Source: Aegilops tauschii subsp. strangulata (Eukaryota > Streptophyta > Magnoliopsida > Poales > Poaceae). Taken from it: 64,000 nucleotides of DNA. Location: positions 501,340,544-501,404,543 of the forward strand of contig NC_053037.3 in NCBI RefSeq assembly GCF_002575655.3. The letters are read 5' to 3'. The number at the start of each line of letters is the position of its first letter. Within the stretch, counting starts at the first letter, position 1. This document shows positions 22,191 through 33,826 of the stretch, piece by piece. The translations under genes were made by a program, and so were the position numbers. The notes under the pieces are model-generated. The model was not told the origin of the DNA, did not search any database, and saw only the letters and a list, made by a program, of their open reading frames with translations.

Positions 22191-22797
22191 GTAGTCCCCG
22201 AAGCTGATTGGGCTTCGAGGTTGGGTAGGAGTCGAGAAGCTCGATCAGCTTCCTATCTCGACAAGCCGGCAGCTGGGAGCCGGCTTTGGTTGGGCGCGTC
22301 GTCTCGGCCAAAATTTTTGGAGTCGGAGGGCGGGAGCTCGCCAGCGCGTGCACCGGGCCGCGGGCCGGCCACTTGCCGCCTGCGAACCACGTGGCCTCTC
22401 TTGGTTAAAAAGCCTGCCAGCTCATGCGCGCGACGGGACGTCGCCGCAGGGCGGGGGCCCGCCACGCCCACACCCGGGCCCAGGCGTGGATTCTCTGTGG
22501 CCCAAAACCGCCCGCACGTCTTCCTGCGGCGGTTTCGGCACGCTTTTAGGGCGTAATAATCGCGAGGTGTGAGGGGAGTGGGTGCAGTTAATCCCACGTC
22601 TCACCCCACGCCCAGCCTTCCCGGTTTCACCTTGCGAAGCTATAAGTAGGGGGAGGGGGAGAGCGGCAGGCTCTCGCATGCTCCTCCTCTCTCCACCATC
22701 TTCTTCCTCCTGCCGTTTCTTGCAACAGCGCCTCGCCGCCGCACCGTTCCCCCACTTGCTCCTCCGCCGCCGCGCTCGTTCTCGCCAACCCCACGCC
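22191..22797 (+). promoter_or_regulatory. Promoter and leader of the Gypsy B antisense gene
   Basis: Between the left LTR and the ATG at 22798 the sequence is GC-rich, with a TATA box TATAAGTA at 22641-22648 and a C/T-rich leader (TCCTCCTCTCTCCACC). The TATA-to-ATG distance of about 150 bases suits a normal plant 5' leader. On the minus strand the same DNA holds the putative polypurine tract next to the LTR. Inference from motifs. Confidence 0.6.
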
Positions 22798-25700
22798 ATG
22801 ATGCAGTACGGCGGGGATTGGGACGGCTCCAACGTCCACGAGGATCACGTCGAATTCCTCCGCAAGACGCGGCGGCTGCCCGACGCGGACAAGGTGGAGG
22901 TCCGTCTCGCGCCGGCGAAGGAGATTACGCCGGAGCCCCGGGAAGGCGAGCGGGTAGTCTTCCGCTCGCATTTCTTGCGCAGCATCGGCCTGCCCGTGAG
23001 CGCTTTCTTCCGCTCTTGGCTCGAGTTCTACCAGCTCCAGCCGCACCACCTCCCCCCGAACACGGTGGTGCTGCTGTCCGCCTTCGTCACCTTGTGCGAA
23101 GGCTACCTCGGCGTCCTCCCTACCCTCAAGCTCTAGGGGGAGTTCTTCCAGTCCAAGCTGGGCAGGCGCATGCAAGGCGTGCCGGCTCAGAGTGGCGCCT
23201 TCATCGCGATGCGGAGGGTGGCTGCCGACAACCCCTTCCCCGTCATCACGCTGATCCAGTCGGTGAAGCTATGGCAAAAGTCGTACTTCTACGCGAGGAA
23301 CGTCACCCCGCAGGGCGACTACGTCAATCTACCGGCTTACATAGCTGGCCCACCGGCGGGCAGGCGGGCCCAGTGGTCCTACCGGGCCGTGACGCTGACG
23401 CCGGCTGGAAACGCAGCCGTCGCCCGAGTGCGAGCGATGATCCAGTCGGAGGGCTTGTCGGGGCCCGACCTGCTGGCCGCCTTCGTCACGCGCCGGGTAC
23501 TCCCGCTCCAGAGCCGCCCTCATCTGATCTGTCAGATGAGCGGCCAGCTCGATCCGAGCCGGATGTGTACCAAGGACATGCCGCACGACGAGGTGGCATA
23601 TATGGTGAACTACCTTGCGAACTACAAACTCTCCGCAGAGTGGCAGTTCGGCAAGGAGCCATATTGCCGAGCCAATCCGCCGCCTACGGTATGTTCTCCT
23701 TGTCTCTCTTTTTTCTGTTCTCAGTTTTATTGCCGAATTCCTTTTGGCTGACTCTGACTAGTCGGCTCGTCTCGACAGAGTCCTCTTCTTCGGCCTGCAG
23801 GCGGGTCGGACGCGGAGTGCCGATTCGTCCCGGACCGGACGGAGCACGATCTGGAGGACCCCGACTTGGGGGCGACGGCTATGGACGACAACACCGAGCC
23901 GGGTGGTGGCCAAGCCGGTGGCAAGCAGGCGGCTCCGGGTTTGGAGTCAGCTTCGACGATTGGCCGGACGATGACGAGGCCGAAGTCGTCCCGCGCCGTC
24001 AGCCGGCGTCTGGCCGTGGCGCGGGTTCCTCGGCTGCGCCGCCTGCTCGGGGCGGCGGGCAAAAGCGTCGTGCCGTGCAGGGTTTGTTCGGCAGTTGGTC
24101 TAAGAAGCCCCGAGGCGGGGCAGCGGCGACTAGGCGGGAGGAGGCGGCCGCGAAGGCGGCTCGCTTCCGCAAGGCGGTGAAGCAACCGCAGACGGTGTCG
24201 GCGTAAGTTCAAACTCCTTCGTGTACTCTTTTTTCTTTTCTCTGGTGGCTCCTGAATCCTTGTCTTTTTCTCCAAACGACCAGAGCTCCATTGTCGCTCG
24301 AGCGGGCGGCTGCCGCCTCCGTCGTTGAGTCGTCGAGGGGATGCGGGAGCACCACTCGCCGCATGGACCCTCGTGCCGATTTTCTGGCGGCGACGGAGCG
24401 GAACGCGCGTGAGGTGCGGGAGGAGCGGGAGGCAGAGGCGGCGAAGGCGGCCGCCGCCAAGGCGGCGCAGGAGGAGGAGGAGGCGAAGGCGCGCGCTGAC
24501 GCCACAGCCAAGGCCCAAGCAGAGGCTGCAGCTGTGGCGACGGTGGAGGAGGCCTTGTTGGTCACCCCACTGCGTGTCGCAGCGCCTGGGGCCCCGGAGC
24601 CCCCGCCCGAAGAAGCCGGCGGTGACCAGCCGGGGCTGGACAGGGATGACGACGTCGTCATCCTGGAGAGGGCGCCGGTGCCGACCCCGCCGACTGGGGC
24701 GACTCAAGGCGGCCGGCCTGATCTGCCGCCTGCGCAGTCGGCGGGGGGCGAGCCGGCCGCGAGGATTGAGCTGGCGATCCGGACGCCGCCGAGCCGGCGC
24801 ACGGGGAAGGCTGCGTCAGAGCCACAGAAGGCTGCGTCGGAGCCGCAGCCGGCCGCGGGCTCCAGCTCGTCGGCCCAGGATGTGGAGGTGGCCAGCGCCA
24901 CCTCGGGGTGGACGCCGGGCGGAGGGACGGCCGTGATGAACGTGGCCGCGCAGGACGTCCGGACCCGGCTCCAGGCCCAGGCTACGGCGCTGAGGCAATA
25001 CACCGACGAATTCCTTGCGACGCGGGCGGCCATCCGGGTTAGTCTTCTTATCTTGCTTCTTCTTGATCTTGGTTTCTTCCGTGGGGACGCGTCAGCGCAC
25101 CCACTGGGTGTAGTCCCCGAGTTCTGAGTCGGCTGCTGAGCAGGCGGCTTGGAACTTCTTAGTGGATCTAGTTTGCTATTCTTGCTCTTATTTTGCTCTT
25201 CTGTCTATCTTGCAGGACTACCACAATCTTCGTGCGGCTGCCTCCAACTCCCAGGCTCGGGAGCTGACCCAGAAGACCGCCGACCTAACTGAGAGCCGGG
25301 GTAAGTGCTTTGTTCTTTATCTCACGTGGGGGCGCGTCAGCGCACCCACTGGGTGTAGTCCCCGAGATTCGGGCCGACTGCTGAGCAGTCGGGTCGGATC
25401 TTCCTTGACGACTTCCTCTTATTGTTTCTTCTTTTTCTGCCATCCCTGCAGCGGCCAACGCCAGTCTGAGGGCACAGCTGGGAGAGTCTCAGACTGCCCT
25501 TCGTGCCAAGGAGGCCGAGTTTGCCGCCTTGGTGCAGGAACGTGACCGCCTGGCCAAGAGGTTGGCCGACCAGGAGGAGGTCCACAAGGCGGCTCTGAAG
25601 GCGGCGCAGGACCGCGAAGCCGCCCTCCAGGCTGAGTACGAGACAGAAGCGGCTGGCTGGGCTGAAGCAAAGCAGACTCTGATCAATGGCTATGGCCAGA

Positions 25701-26601
25701 TCGAAGATCTGGTCGACGGTAAGCCGCCTACTTGTTCGTCCTTTCTTGCCGTCTGCCGCTTTTGGCTCGTTTTCTGACTTGGTGTTTTCTCTTCTTTCTC
25801 TTTCTTTCTTGCACAGAGTACTTCCCTGGCTACTCTACCGCCGCCAGCCAGATCATCGAAGCCCGCCGCCAAGCACGAAGGCAGGCTGGCGCCGAGATTG
25901 CACCAAACGCGGGCCGTTCGCTGGAGGAGAAGCTCTTGGCGATCCAGGCCCGTCTCCAGCCGGCTCACCGACTGCTCCGCCGGCTTTAGCGTGCCGGGGC
26001 GCAAGTATTGGCTGCCCTCTGGCCCTGCGAAGTGGTTCCCCGCACCCCCAGTCGAACTGCCGACTGGCTAGAGGTGGCGGTCGGTCGCTTCGAAGCCTGG
26101 AAGGCCTCGACGGCTCGGTCCGGCGCCAGGCGGGCGCTGGAGTTCGTCAAGGCCTGGTATCCCGGCCTGAGTCTGGACCAGCTGGCTACCTGGCGGCAGC
26201 AGGCCGACACGGAGCTGGAGCCGGCGCGGCCGGCTATCATCCGGCGGGCTTCGGCGATCGCCGACTACACCGACACTAGCATCTTCGCCCCTGAGGTAGA
26301 TGACAACGGTGTCGCCCAGCCGGAGGAGTGGTTCGGGCTGAACCCGGCAGACGGTGAAGACTCGGCGGAGGAGATCGACTCCAGCGACGAGGGCGAAGAG
26401 GAGGAGGAGGAGGGTGAAGACGCCGAGCCGGATGGTGGAGCGGCCGACCAGCCTCAGCCTGACCGTGCCTCCAGCACCACGTCACACGCGGGTGCATCGC
26501 CTGCCACCGGTGGTGACCAAGCCGAGACCCGCCAGCCGGCCACTCCTTCAGCCGGCGATGCCATCTCCACCGACCAGCCTGGCTCCCGTACCGCGCCTTA
26601 G
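22798..26601 (+). pseudogene. Gypsy B antisense extra gene, six exons, putative gypsy-type transposon (Transposase_28-like) protein
   Basis: Exons read: 22798-23688, 23801-24202, 24284-25037, 25216-25300, 25452-25718, 25817-26601, all with GT-AG introns and consistent phase. Exon 1 has the conserved block FLRSIGLPVSAFFRSWLEFY then LQPHHLPPN and LSAFVTLCEGYLG, which I recognise as the 'putative gypsy type transposon' domain (Pfam Transposase_28) common in grass Gypsy elements; its biochemical role is unknown. Exon 3 has a long Ala/Glu/Lys coiled coil. Exon 5 is a second coiled coil (VQERDRLAKRLADQEE). Exon 6 ends in an acidic Asp/Glu stretch and a Ser/Thr/Pro tail. Breaks: stop 23134-23136, a 1-nt deletion near 23926 and stop 25987-25989. 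Runs antisense to gag-pol and converges with it. Confidence 0.72.
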
Positions 26602-27330
26602 TCTAGTCTGCTATCTTTTGTTTTCCTGCCTTGTCACATTTGGAACAATATTCTGTTAAGTCTGCACAATTCCACCCACTGGGGGTGTATTCGAACTATG
26701 TCGATTGTCGGCCTGTTGGGGGCTTTATATGTATATATGATTATGCATGCGTTTGGCTTTTCCTTGTTCTTTGCTTTTCATCCTTCTGCTGTTTCCTTTG
26801 CCGCCTCCCTTGGTTGCCGCCTCCCCAGTCAGACAGTTGCTCTGTGATCTGTGGCTGGAGGAGAGCTTGGCCAATTGGGAGGGCAAGTACTTTAGCTTTG
26901 TTGGATTAGAGCTAAGTGTTTAGGAAGCCGGCCAGCCGACTGTTCTGACAGCCGGCAGGCGTGGTTGGAGGCCGTCTTTTTGCTATATAAGTTCATTAGT
27001 CCTTAGCCGTTTTTCGTGTGGGCGTCCTTTCTGCCTTGTCTCTTGCTAGTCGGACAGTCGGTTCTTCGAGCTGCGACTTTCAACAAGAGAGGACTCGGGA
27101 GCCGGCACACTACTTGTCTGACTTCAGGTAGAACTTTTAATATAGCTCAAGGCGGCCAGTCCCCGGGCCGACTAGTCGAACCCGGTGCCAGACAAGAAAT
27201 CAAATGTAATAATACATTCATGGATATGACACTCGTCACTCATAGATAAATACAGGCAGTCCCCGAGTGCTCCTCGGGGAGCATGTTGTTTCGTACTTAA
27301 TACAAAAGGGTAGCATGATACATACTGCTC
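26602..27330. other. Convergent 3' intergenic region of Gypsy B
   Basis: Separates the 3' end of the antisense gene from the 3' end of pol. No ORF of note. It has T-rich runs and AGTCCCCG-type motifs at about 27155 and 27257, the latter in an imperfect hairpin (CCCCGAG...CTCGGGG). Both transcripts probably end here; no precise polyadenylation site could be fixed. Confidence 0.5.
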
Positions 27331-30300
27331 TCAACTATAAAATCTTCTCAGGAGGTTCGCGTTCCATGGTCGCTCCGACTCCTTGCCGGAGTCATCTCTC
27401 TTGCGTGCTCTTGGTTTTTGCGCGTCGATCAAGTAGTAGGAGTCGTTGCCTACTGCCTTGCTGATGTCGAAGGGGCCTTCCCAAGGGGCCGAGAGCTTGT
27501 GCTGGCCGGCTGTTCGCTGGATCAGCCGAAGCACAAGGTCGCCCTCTTGGAAGGATCTTGGCTTGACCTTGCGGTTGTGGTAGCGGCGCAACCCTTGCTG
27601 GTAGATGGCGGACCGGCTGAGTGCTAACAGCCGGCCTTCTTCTAGTAGGTCGACGCCGTGTTCTCTTGCTTCCTTGGCCTCCGCCTCCGTGTACATGGTG
27701 ACCCGAGGCGAGTCGAACTTGATGTCGGTTGGGATGACAGCCTCGGCACCATATACAAGGAAGAACGGAGTGAAGCCGGTTGACTTGTTGGGGGTAGTGC
27801 GCAGACTCCAGAGGACAGCCGGCAGCTCATCGAGCCAGCAGCCGGCCGATCGCTCCAGTGGTACAACCAGTCGGGGTTTGATGCCGGAGAGGATGAGTCC
27901 ATTTGCTCGCTCGACCTGGCCGTTTGACTGCGGGTGGGCAACGGACGCTAAGTCCAGTCGGATACCCTGTGTCGCGCAGAAACGTGCCAGTGCTCCTTTG
28001 GCAAAGTTCGTGCCGTTGTCGGTGATGATGCTGTGCGGTACGCCGTACCGAGTAGTGATGTCGGTGATGAATGTTACGGAAGTCGGCCCGTTCAGCTTCT
28101 TGATCGGCTTTGCTTCGATCCACTTGGTGAACTTGTCCACGGCGACAAGCAGATGTGTCAAGCCGCCGCGGGCTGTCTTGAAAGGGCCCACCATGTCCAG
28201 TCCCCACACGGCAAAGGGCCAGTGAGGGGAATGGTCTTGAGTGCAGAAGCCGGCAGGTGTTGCTTGGAACTGAAGACTTGGCATCCTCTGCAGCTCTTGA
28301 CTATCTCTTTGGCATCTTCCAAAGCAGTCGGCCAAAAGAAACCATGGCGGAAAGCCTTGGCCACAAGTGATCTTGAGGCTGCATGGTGGTCGCATTCGCC
28401 TTCGTGGATATCCTTGAGGATTGCCACTCCTTTTTCTGGCTCGACACAACGCTGGAAGACTCCAGTGACGCTGCGCTTCACAAGCTCTCTGTTGATTATT
28501 GCATATGCTCCGGCTCGTCGTTGCACTTGTCTTGCTGAGATCTCATCAGCCGGCAGCTCTCTGCTGACTAGGAATCTGAGGATGGGCTGGGCCCAAGATG
28601 GAGCTGTGACTTCTTCTTCTGTTAGTGTAGCCACCATGACTCGGGTGGGTGGGTTGGGTGGCGTGGAATTGGAGTCGGCCACCGCTTCTTGTGTTGCTGC
28701 AGTCCCCGGGCCTACTGCTGCAGTCCCCGGGCCGGGTTCTGAAGTCCCCGGGCCGGGTGCGACTACGGCAGTCGGCGGGCCAGTTGTCGAAGTCCCCGTG
28801 CCGCCTGCGGGGTTCCTCCAGTCGGATCCGGCTGCATCTGGCACAGGCGGTACGAAGATAGAGTCCGACTCTGGAGACGGCTTGATGGATGGCTTGAGGA
28901 GGCGCTGGAGGGAGACACCAGTCGGTATCGCTTGTCGGGTGGAGCCGATCCGTGCTAGGGCATCTGCTTGGTCGTTGTCGGCCCTTGGCACGTGAAGGAA
29001 CTCGCACCCTTCAAAGTATCCACTGATCTGCTGGACGAGGAATCGATAGCTTGCCATGTTCGCGTCCTTGGCGTCCCAGTCGCCAGACGACTGCTGGACC
29101 ACCAAGTCTGAGTCGCCGTAACACAGGTTCCGGCGTACGCCGAGCTCTTTGGCTAGCCGGAGCCCATGTACGAGCGCCTCATACACGGCCAGGTTGTTGG
29201 AGGCGGCGAAGTGGATCTGCAGCGTGTATCTGAGTTTGTCGCCTTTGGGAGAGGTGAGGACGATGCCGGCTCCCAAGCCGGTGCGCATCTTGGACCCGTC
29301 GAAGTGCATCCGCCAATGGGTAGAGTCGGGAGCCGGCGGTAGGTACTGGGTCTCGGCCCAGTCGACGAGGAAGTCGGCCAACGCTTGGGACTTGATGGCG
29401 GTGCCGGGTTGGTAGAAGATCGTGTATGGTGCCAATGCAATGGCCCATTTAGCCACCCGGCCGAATGCATCCCGGCTGCCTATGATCTCGGCGAGCGGGG
29501 CGGTGCACACGACCGTGATGGGATGCTCTTGGAAGTAGGGCTTCAGCTTCTTGGCGGCGAAGTACACCCCATAGCACATCTTCTGGTAGTGCGGGTAGTT
29601 CTGCTTTGAGCTGGATAGCACTTCGCTTAGGTAATACACCGGCCTCTGGACTAGCTGGGCTCGGCCTTCTTCTGGGCGCTGGACCACAACAACTGTACTG
29701 ACTACTCGGCTAGTCGCGGCAATGTAGAGGAGCATGGGCTCCTTCTCAGTCGGCGCTGCCAGGACAGGCGGAGTGGTCAGCATCTTCTTCAACTCATGGA
29801 AGGCTTTGTCGGCTTGGTCATTCCACTCGAAGTGAGTGGACTTCTTCATGAGTCGGTACAGGGGGAGAGCCTTCTCTCCTAGTCGGCTGATAAAGCGATT
29901 TAGGGAGGCCAAGCACCCGGTGAACTTCTGCACATCTCGCAATTTGGTCAGAATCTCCATCCTCTCGATGGCCTTGATCTTCACAAGGTTGCACTCGATG
30001 CCGCGTTCGGAGACCAGGAAGCCTAGCAGCTGGCCGTCTGGTACTCCGAACACGCACTTCTCGGGGTTGAGCTTGATTTGGAATCGGCGCAAGTTGGCGA
30101 ATGTTTCTTTGAGATCTTCCAGCAGGGTGTCGCACTTCTCTGTCTTCACCACAATGTCGTCTACATAGACGTGGGCATTTCTGCCGAGTTGCTTGAGGAG
30201 GCATTTCTGCATGCAACGCTGAAAAGTGGCACCGGCATTCCTCAGGCCGAATGTCATAGTCAGGTAGCAGAAAGCTCCAAATGGTGTGATGAAGGCAGTC

Positions 30301-30686
30301 TTCAGGCGGTCTGCTGGGTCCAACTTGATCTGATGGTACCCTGAGTAGGCATCCAATAAACTCAACAGCTCGCATCCGGCTGTGGAGTCTATCACTTGGT
30401 CAATCCGTGGCAAAGCAAACGGATCCTTGGGGCAGGCCTTGTTCAGGCTGGTGTAGTCTATACACATACGCCACTTGTTATTCTTCTTCAGTACCAGAAC
30501 TGGGTTGGCAAGCCACTCTGGAAAAAACACTTCCATAATAAAGCCGGCGGCAAGGAGCCGGGCTATCTCTTCTCCTACGATTCTTCGCTTCTCTTCGGAC
30601 AGTCGGCGGAGGGGCTGCTTGACCGGCTTTGCGTCGGCTCGGACATGTAATTTGTGCTCGGAGAAATCCTTCGGGACACCCGGCAT
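27331..30686 (-). pseudogene. pol: Gypsy B pol: RT, RNase H, second RNase H, integrase
   Basis: Minus strand. RT: FIMEVFFPEWLANPV, then CIDYTSLNKACPKD, LLDAYSGYHQI and HVYVDDIVV at about 30165. The RT-linked RNase H (LLYIAATSRVVSTVV) has lost recognisable catalytic residues. A second RNase H follows with the D-E-D-D set: FDGSKMR (29297), YEALVHGL, YGDSDLVVQQ and RADNDQADALA (28980). A Pro/Gly-rich linker with PGPGT repeats follows. Integrase zinc-binding residues are in the 28400-28270 region; the core has D in WGLDMVGPF, D in ITDNGTNFA and E in NGQVERANG. A 1-nt frameshift near 28230 splits the integrase. The stop is at 27331. Known: Tat elements have dual RNase H, the first degenerate. Confidence 0.9.
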
Positions 30687-31669
30687 GTCCTTTGGGGACC
30701 ATGCAAAAATATCTCGATTCTCACGGAGGAAGTCGACGAGCTCGCCTTCCTATTTACTGTCCAAGTTTGCCCAAATGACGGCAAACCTCTCCGGATTCTC
30801 CGGGTCCAGGGGTATCTTCTTCGTCTCCTTGGCCGGTTGGAAGGAGCCTTGTGCATCACAGTCTTTGGGATTGGGCGACAGGGCCGGCTGCTTGCCGGCC
30901 ATGGCCACAACCCGTTCCAGCATCTTCTTCTCTTCGGCCACTACAAGGGACTCGGCCAACCGGCTACTGACCATGGCGCACTCGATGGACTTCCTGTAAT
31001 CGCCGGCTACCGTGATGATCCCCTTCGAGCTCGAAATCTTCATCTTCAGGTAGGCGTAGTGGGGCACAGCCATGAACTTGGCCAGAGCAGGTTAGCCAAG
31101 CAAAGCATGATAGGGGCCCTCCAGATCCACTACTTCGAACCAGATCGCTTCTCGGCGAAAATGATCTTTGTCTCCGAAGAGAACATCCATCTTGATCTTG
31201 CCGATCGGGAACAAGACAAGCCGGGGACGATGCCATGGAACACGGTCCGGCTTGGCGTAAGCTGTTTTGCCTTGATGTTCAGCTTCTCCATGGTATCGCG
31301 GTACAGTATATTGATACTGCTTCCGCCATCTATCAAGACGTGGGAGAATCGGGCAGCTCGCCTCTCCGTCGCGAGGGTGACATCTAAGACCAGTGCATAG
31401 GAGCCAGGGGATGGCATCACCTCTGGGTGGTCGGCTTGGCTCCAGCTGATTGGCTTCTCTGACCAGTGCATGAACTCGGGGGCACTAGAGGCGACTGCGT
31501 TGGCCTCTTGGTGCTGACGGTGCCGACTGCGCTTGTCTTCGGCTTGGCTTGTGAAGACGACGTAGGCGGCGTGCTCTTCAGGGAACTCATCTTGGATGGC
31601 TCCGACTGTCGTCCGAGCCGCCGGCTGCTGGGGGGCTGGAGGCGGCGGGCCGGGAGGCGGAGGCGGCAC
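30687..31669 (-). pseudogene. Gypsy B protease and linker
   Basis: Retroviral-type aspartic protease with the core VLIDGGSSINILY at about 31335, the D-G-G variant of D-S/T-G seen in Tat/Athila-type elements. N-terminal to it is a Pro-rich stretch (PPPPPGPPPPAP). Downstream the frame shifts near 31190, where the expected protease C-terminal part continues in another frame, and again before RT. The segment 30750-31073 reads as the linker between protease and RT. The start of the open frame at 31669 is not a real initiator, since the product would be part of gag-pol. Confidence 0.75.
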
Positions 31670-32936
31670 CAGCCCTTCGCCCTTGGAGATTTGCGTCAGC
31701 CAGTGGTATTTTCGGGTCGTGTGGTTGGACGGCTTCGCGCCGCTGTGGAACTTGCAGGGGTCGTCGAGAGTCTGCTCGTAAGAGAAAGCCGGCTGCCAAG
31801 CCGGCCTGCCACCTTCTTCTTGGGAGCGGGCCGCTCTTCGGGCTGCTCATCTTCAACTGTGGCCACCTGCCGACTGGTGGAAGGCGGCATGGGGGCCTTA
31901 CACTTGTGATCGTTCTGGTAGGGGCGCCGGTTGGAGTCGCCAGCTGGCGTCTTGTGAGCCGGAGCGAGCACCTTCCCAGAGGCGTCCACTCGGAGCTCGG
32001 TCTTCATCGAGGAGTCGGCCGTGGCATACTTGTCCGCGATGATCAGCAGTTTGTCGAGGGTAGCCGGCTCGTCGCAAATGAGTCGGTGCTTGAGGAGGGT
32101 GCCCTCTCGGCACCCGGCGGTGAAGTACTCGATGGCCTGAACCTCGTGCACCCCCTCACAGGAGTTGCGGAGCTCGGCGCACCGCGTGAGGTAGTCGCGA
32201 GTCGACTCGTTGGGTCCTTGGACGCACAGGGAGAGCTGGCGAGGCTTGGGAGGCCGCTTGTACGTGCTGGTGAAGTTGCGGACGAAGACTTCCGTGAAGT
32301 CCAGCCAGCTGTTGATGCTGTAGGGCTTGAGGCTATTGAGCCAGGTGCGCGCCGTGCCTTGCAGCATGAGGGGTACGTACTTCACGGCCACGTGCCGATT
32401 GCCGTTGGCTATGCTGACAGCAGTGGAGTAGTCGATGAGCCAATTTCCCGCTTCATAGAGCCGTTGTACTTGGGCGTGTCTCTGGGGAGCGAGAACCCTT
32501 TGGGGAAGGGCTCGTCGCGGATGCGGGGGCCAAAGCATGGCGGGCCGACATCGTCTTCTTCTTCTAACGCCAGGGATCGAGCAAGGCGGTCGATCCGGTG
32601 GCGGGCGTCGTTCTCGCCGACTCCTTCTCGGCGGCCTAGTTGGTTACCAAGAGTCGGGTGCGTGACGGGCGGCGGGGTGAGACATCTCTCTCTTCGAGGC
32701 GGGGGAGGAGGCAGATTCCCTTGGCACTCCACCGCTCGAGGGCGGCCTTCCGCGTCGCGCTCGATGGTGATACGAGTCCGGCTGCGGCTAGCAGCCGGCT
32801 CCTTGTCTTTCTTCTGGCGGGCGCCGCTCGCAGTCGGCGAGCGGGACGTCGCGGCGTGCTCTCGGCGCGGGGGATGACTATCGGCGCTGGCGCCGGCTTC
32901 GTGCCGTTCTGCAGCTGCTCGCTAGATCCGTCTTGT

Positions 32937-33040
32937 CATGTAGGGGAGCTCATCAGCTGCTGGATCCGTCTTGTCATGTAGGGGAGCTCATCAGTTGCTG
33001 GATCCGTCTTGTCATGTAGGGGAGCTCATCGGCTCCCAGC
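32937..33040. repeat. 38-bp tandem triplication inside Gypsy B gag
   Basis: Units start CATGTAGGGGAGCTCATC at 32937, 32975 and 33013. Two extra units add 76 bases, which is not divisible by 3, so the duplication shifts the gag frame. The units differ by only one or two bases, so the event is recent relative to the element. Confidence 0.88.
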
Positions 33041-33808
33041 CCATTTAGCTCTTCAGCGGCCGCCTGAGCGGCTCGCAGATTCTCGAGCGGGGTGGCGTAG
33101 ACGGGGCGATCTGCCCCCAGCATGCTAGCGATAGCCGCGCCGCACTTCTGGACGAAGCCGGCTCGGCTCGGCCCGCTAGGCGGCGGCGTACCGAAGGCGG
33201 CGCGGTCGACTTCGCGCTGGTGGGCCTCGGTGAGGCGTCTCATGGAGGCTATCTTCTGGCCTTCCGCGACGAGGGCGAGGCGACGTGCCTCCAGGGTCTC
33301 GGCGTCGGCGTCGGCCGGGATGGGGACGGAGAGGTCGTGCATCGCCGCTTGCAGGGCGTCGTGGCCGTTCTCGCCCGAGTTGTCGACGTGGCTGATGACC
33401 AACACTTCGGTGACAGCGCTGCTGCCACTGTCAGCTCGAGGGAGAGGATCGTCGAAGACCACCACGTCGGAGGGGTAGGCGTCGAGCGATGCCGTGTCGG
33501 AGTCGACAAGCATCGGGTCGGTGGAGCCGACCGACTCCACATCTGCAGCAGGCTCGCCAGAGACGTGAAGCTGGTCGAGGAGGCTGACGAGGCGGCTCTC
33601 GGGGTAGTCCGTGCCCGCGTCGAACGCAGGCTCGTCGGAGATGCGAGTCTCGCCGAGTAGATCGGCGAGGCAGCTCGCCGCGCAGGCGTCGTCGACGCCT
33701 TGCAGCGCGTCGAGGCAAACACCATCGGGCGCAGCAGGCTGGCTGCGCTCGCGGGGGAGGAAGAGGGTTCCCGTCCAGAACAGGTCTCCGGACGACGGTG
33801 CACCTGGC

Positions 33809-33826
33809 CCCACGGTGGGCGCCAAA
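33809..33826 (-). promoter_or_regulatory. Gypsy B primer-binding site (tRNA not assigned)
   Basis: On the minus strand, directly after the 5' LTR, the sequence reads TTTGGCGCCCACCGTGGG. Position and GC-rich character fit a tRNA primer-binding site. I cannot name the tRNA without a tRNA set. Confidence 0.6.

Larger units (their letters stand above)
31670..33826 (-). pseudogene. gag: Gypsy B gag, broken
   Basis: Minus-strand frame open from the primer-binding site region to about 32974, acidic and Ala/Asp/Ser-rich, then disrupted by a 38-bp triplication. The capsid domain is at 31990-32440 (YVPLMLQGTARTWLNSLKP, WLDFTEVFVRNF, ATLDKLLIIADKYA), typical of the retrotransposon gag family. Near 31700-31755 a knuckle-like CKFH...H...Y box has Tyr where the last Cys is expected, suggesting a damaged zinc knuckle. 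Several frame changes occur at about 32500, 32730 and 31800. The capsid precursor would form the particle; this copy cannot. Confidence 0.75.

Noticed and set aside
22818..24206. 462-residue plus-strand open frame over the antisense gene
   Set aside because: Only its last part (exon 2 after the 1-nt deletion) is in a real frame; the first 300 residues are out of frame with the conserved Transposase_28-like block and cross a predicted intron.
28033..28995. 320-residue plus-strand open frame, and others at 27605-28225 and 30654-31400
   Set aside because: They are antisense to Gypsy B integrase, RNase H and protease-RT coding and have no family features. High GC keeps the reverse frames open.
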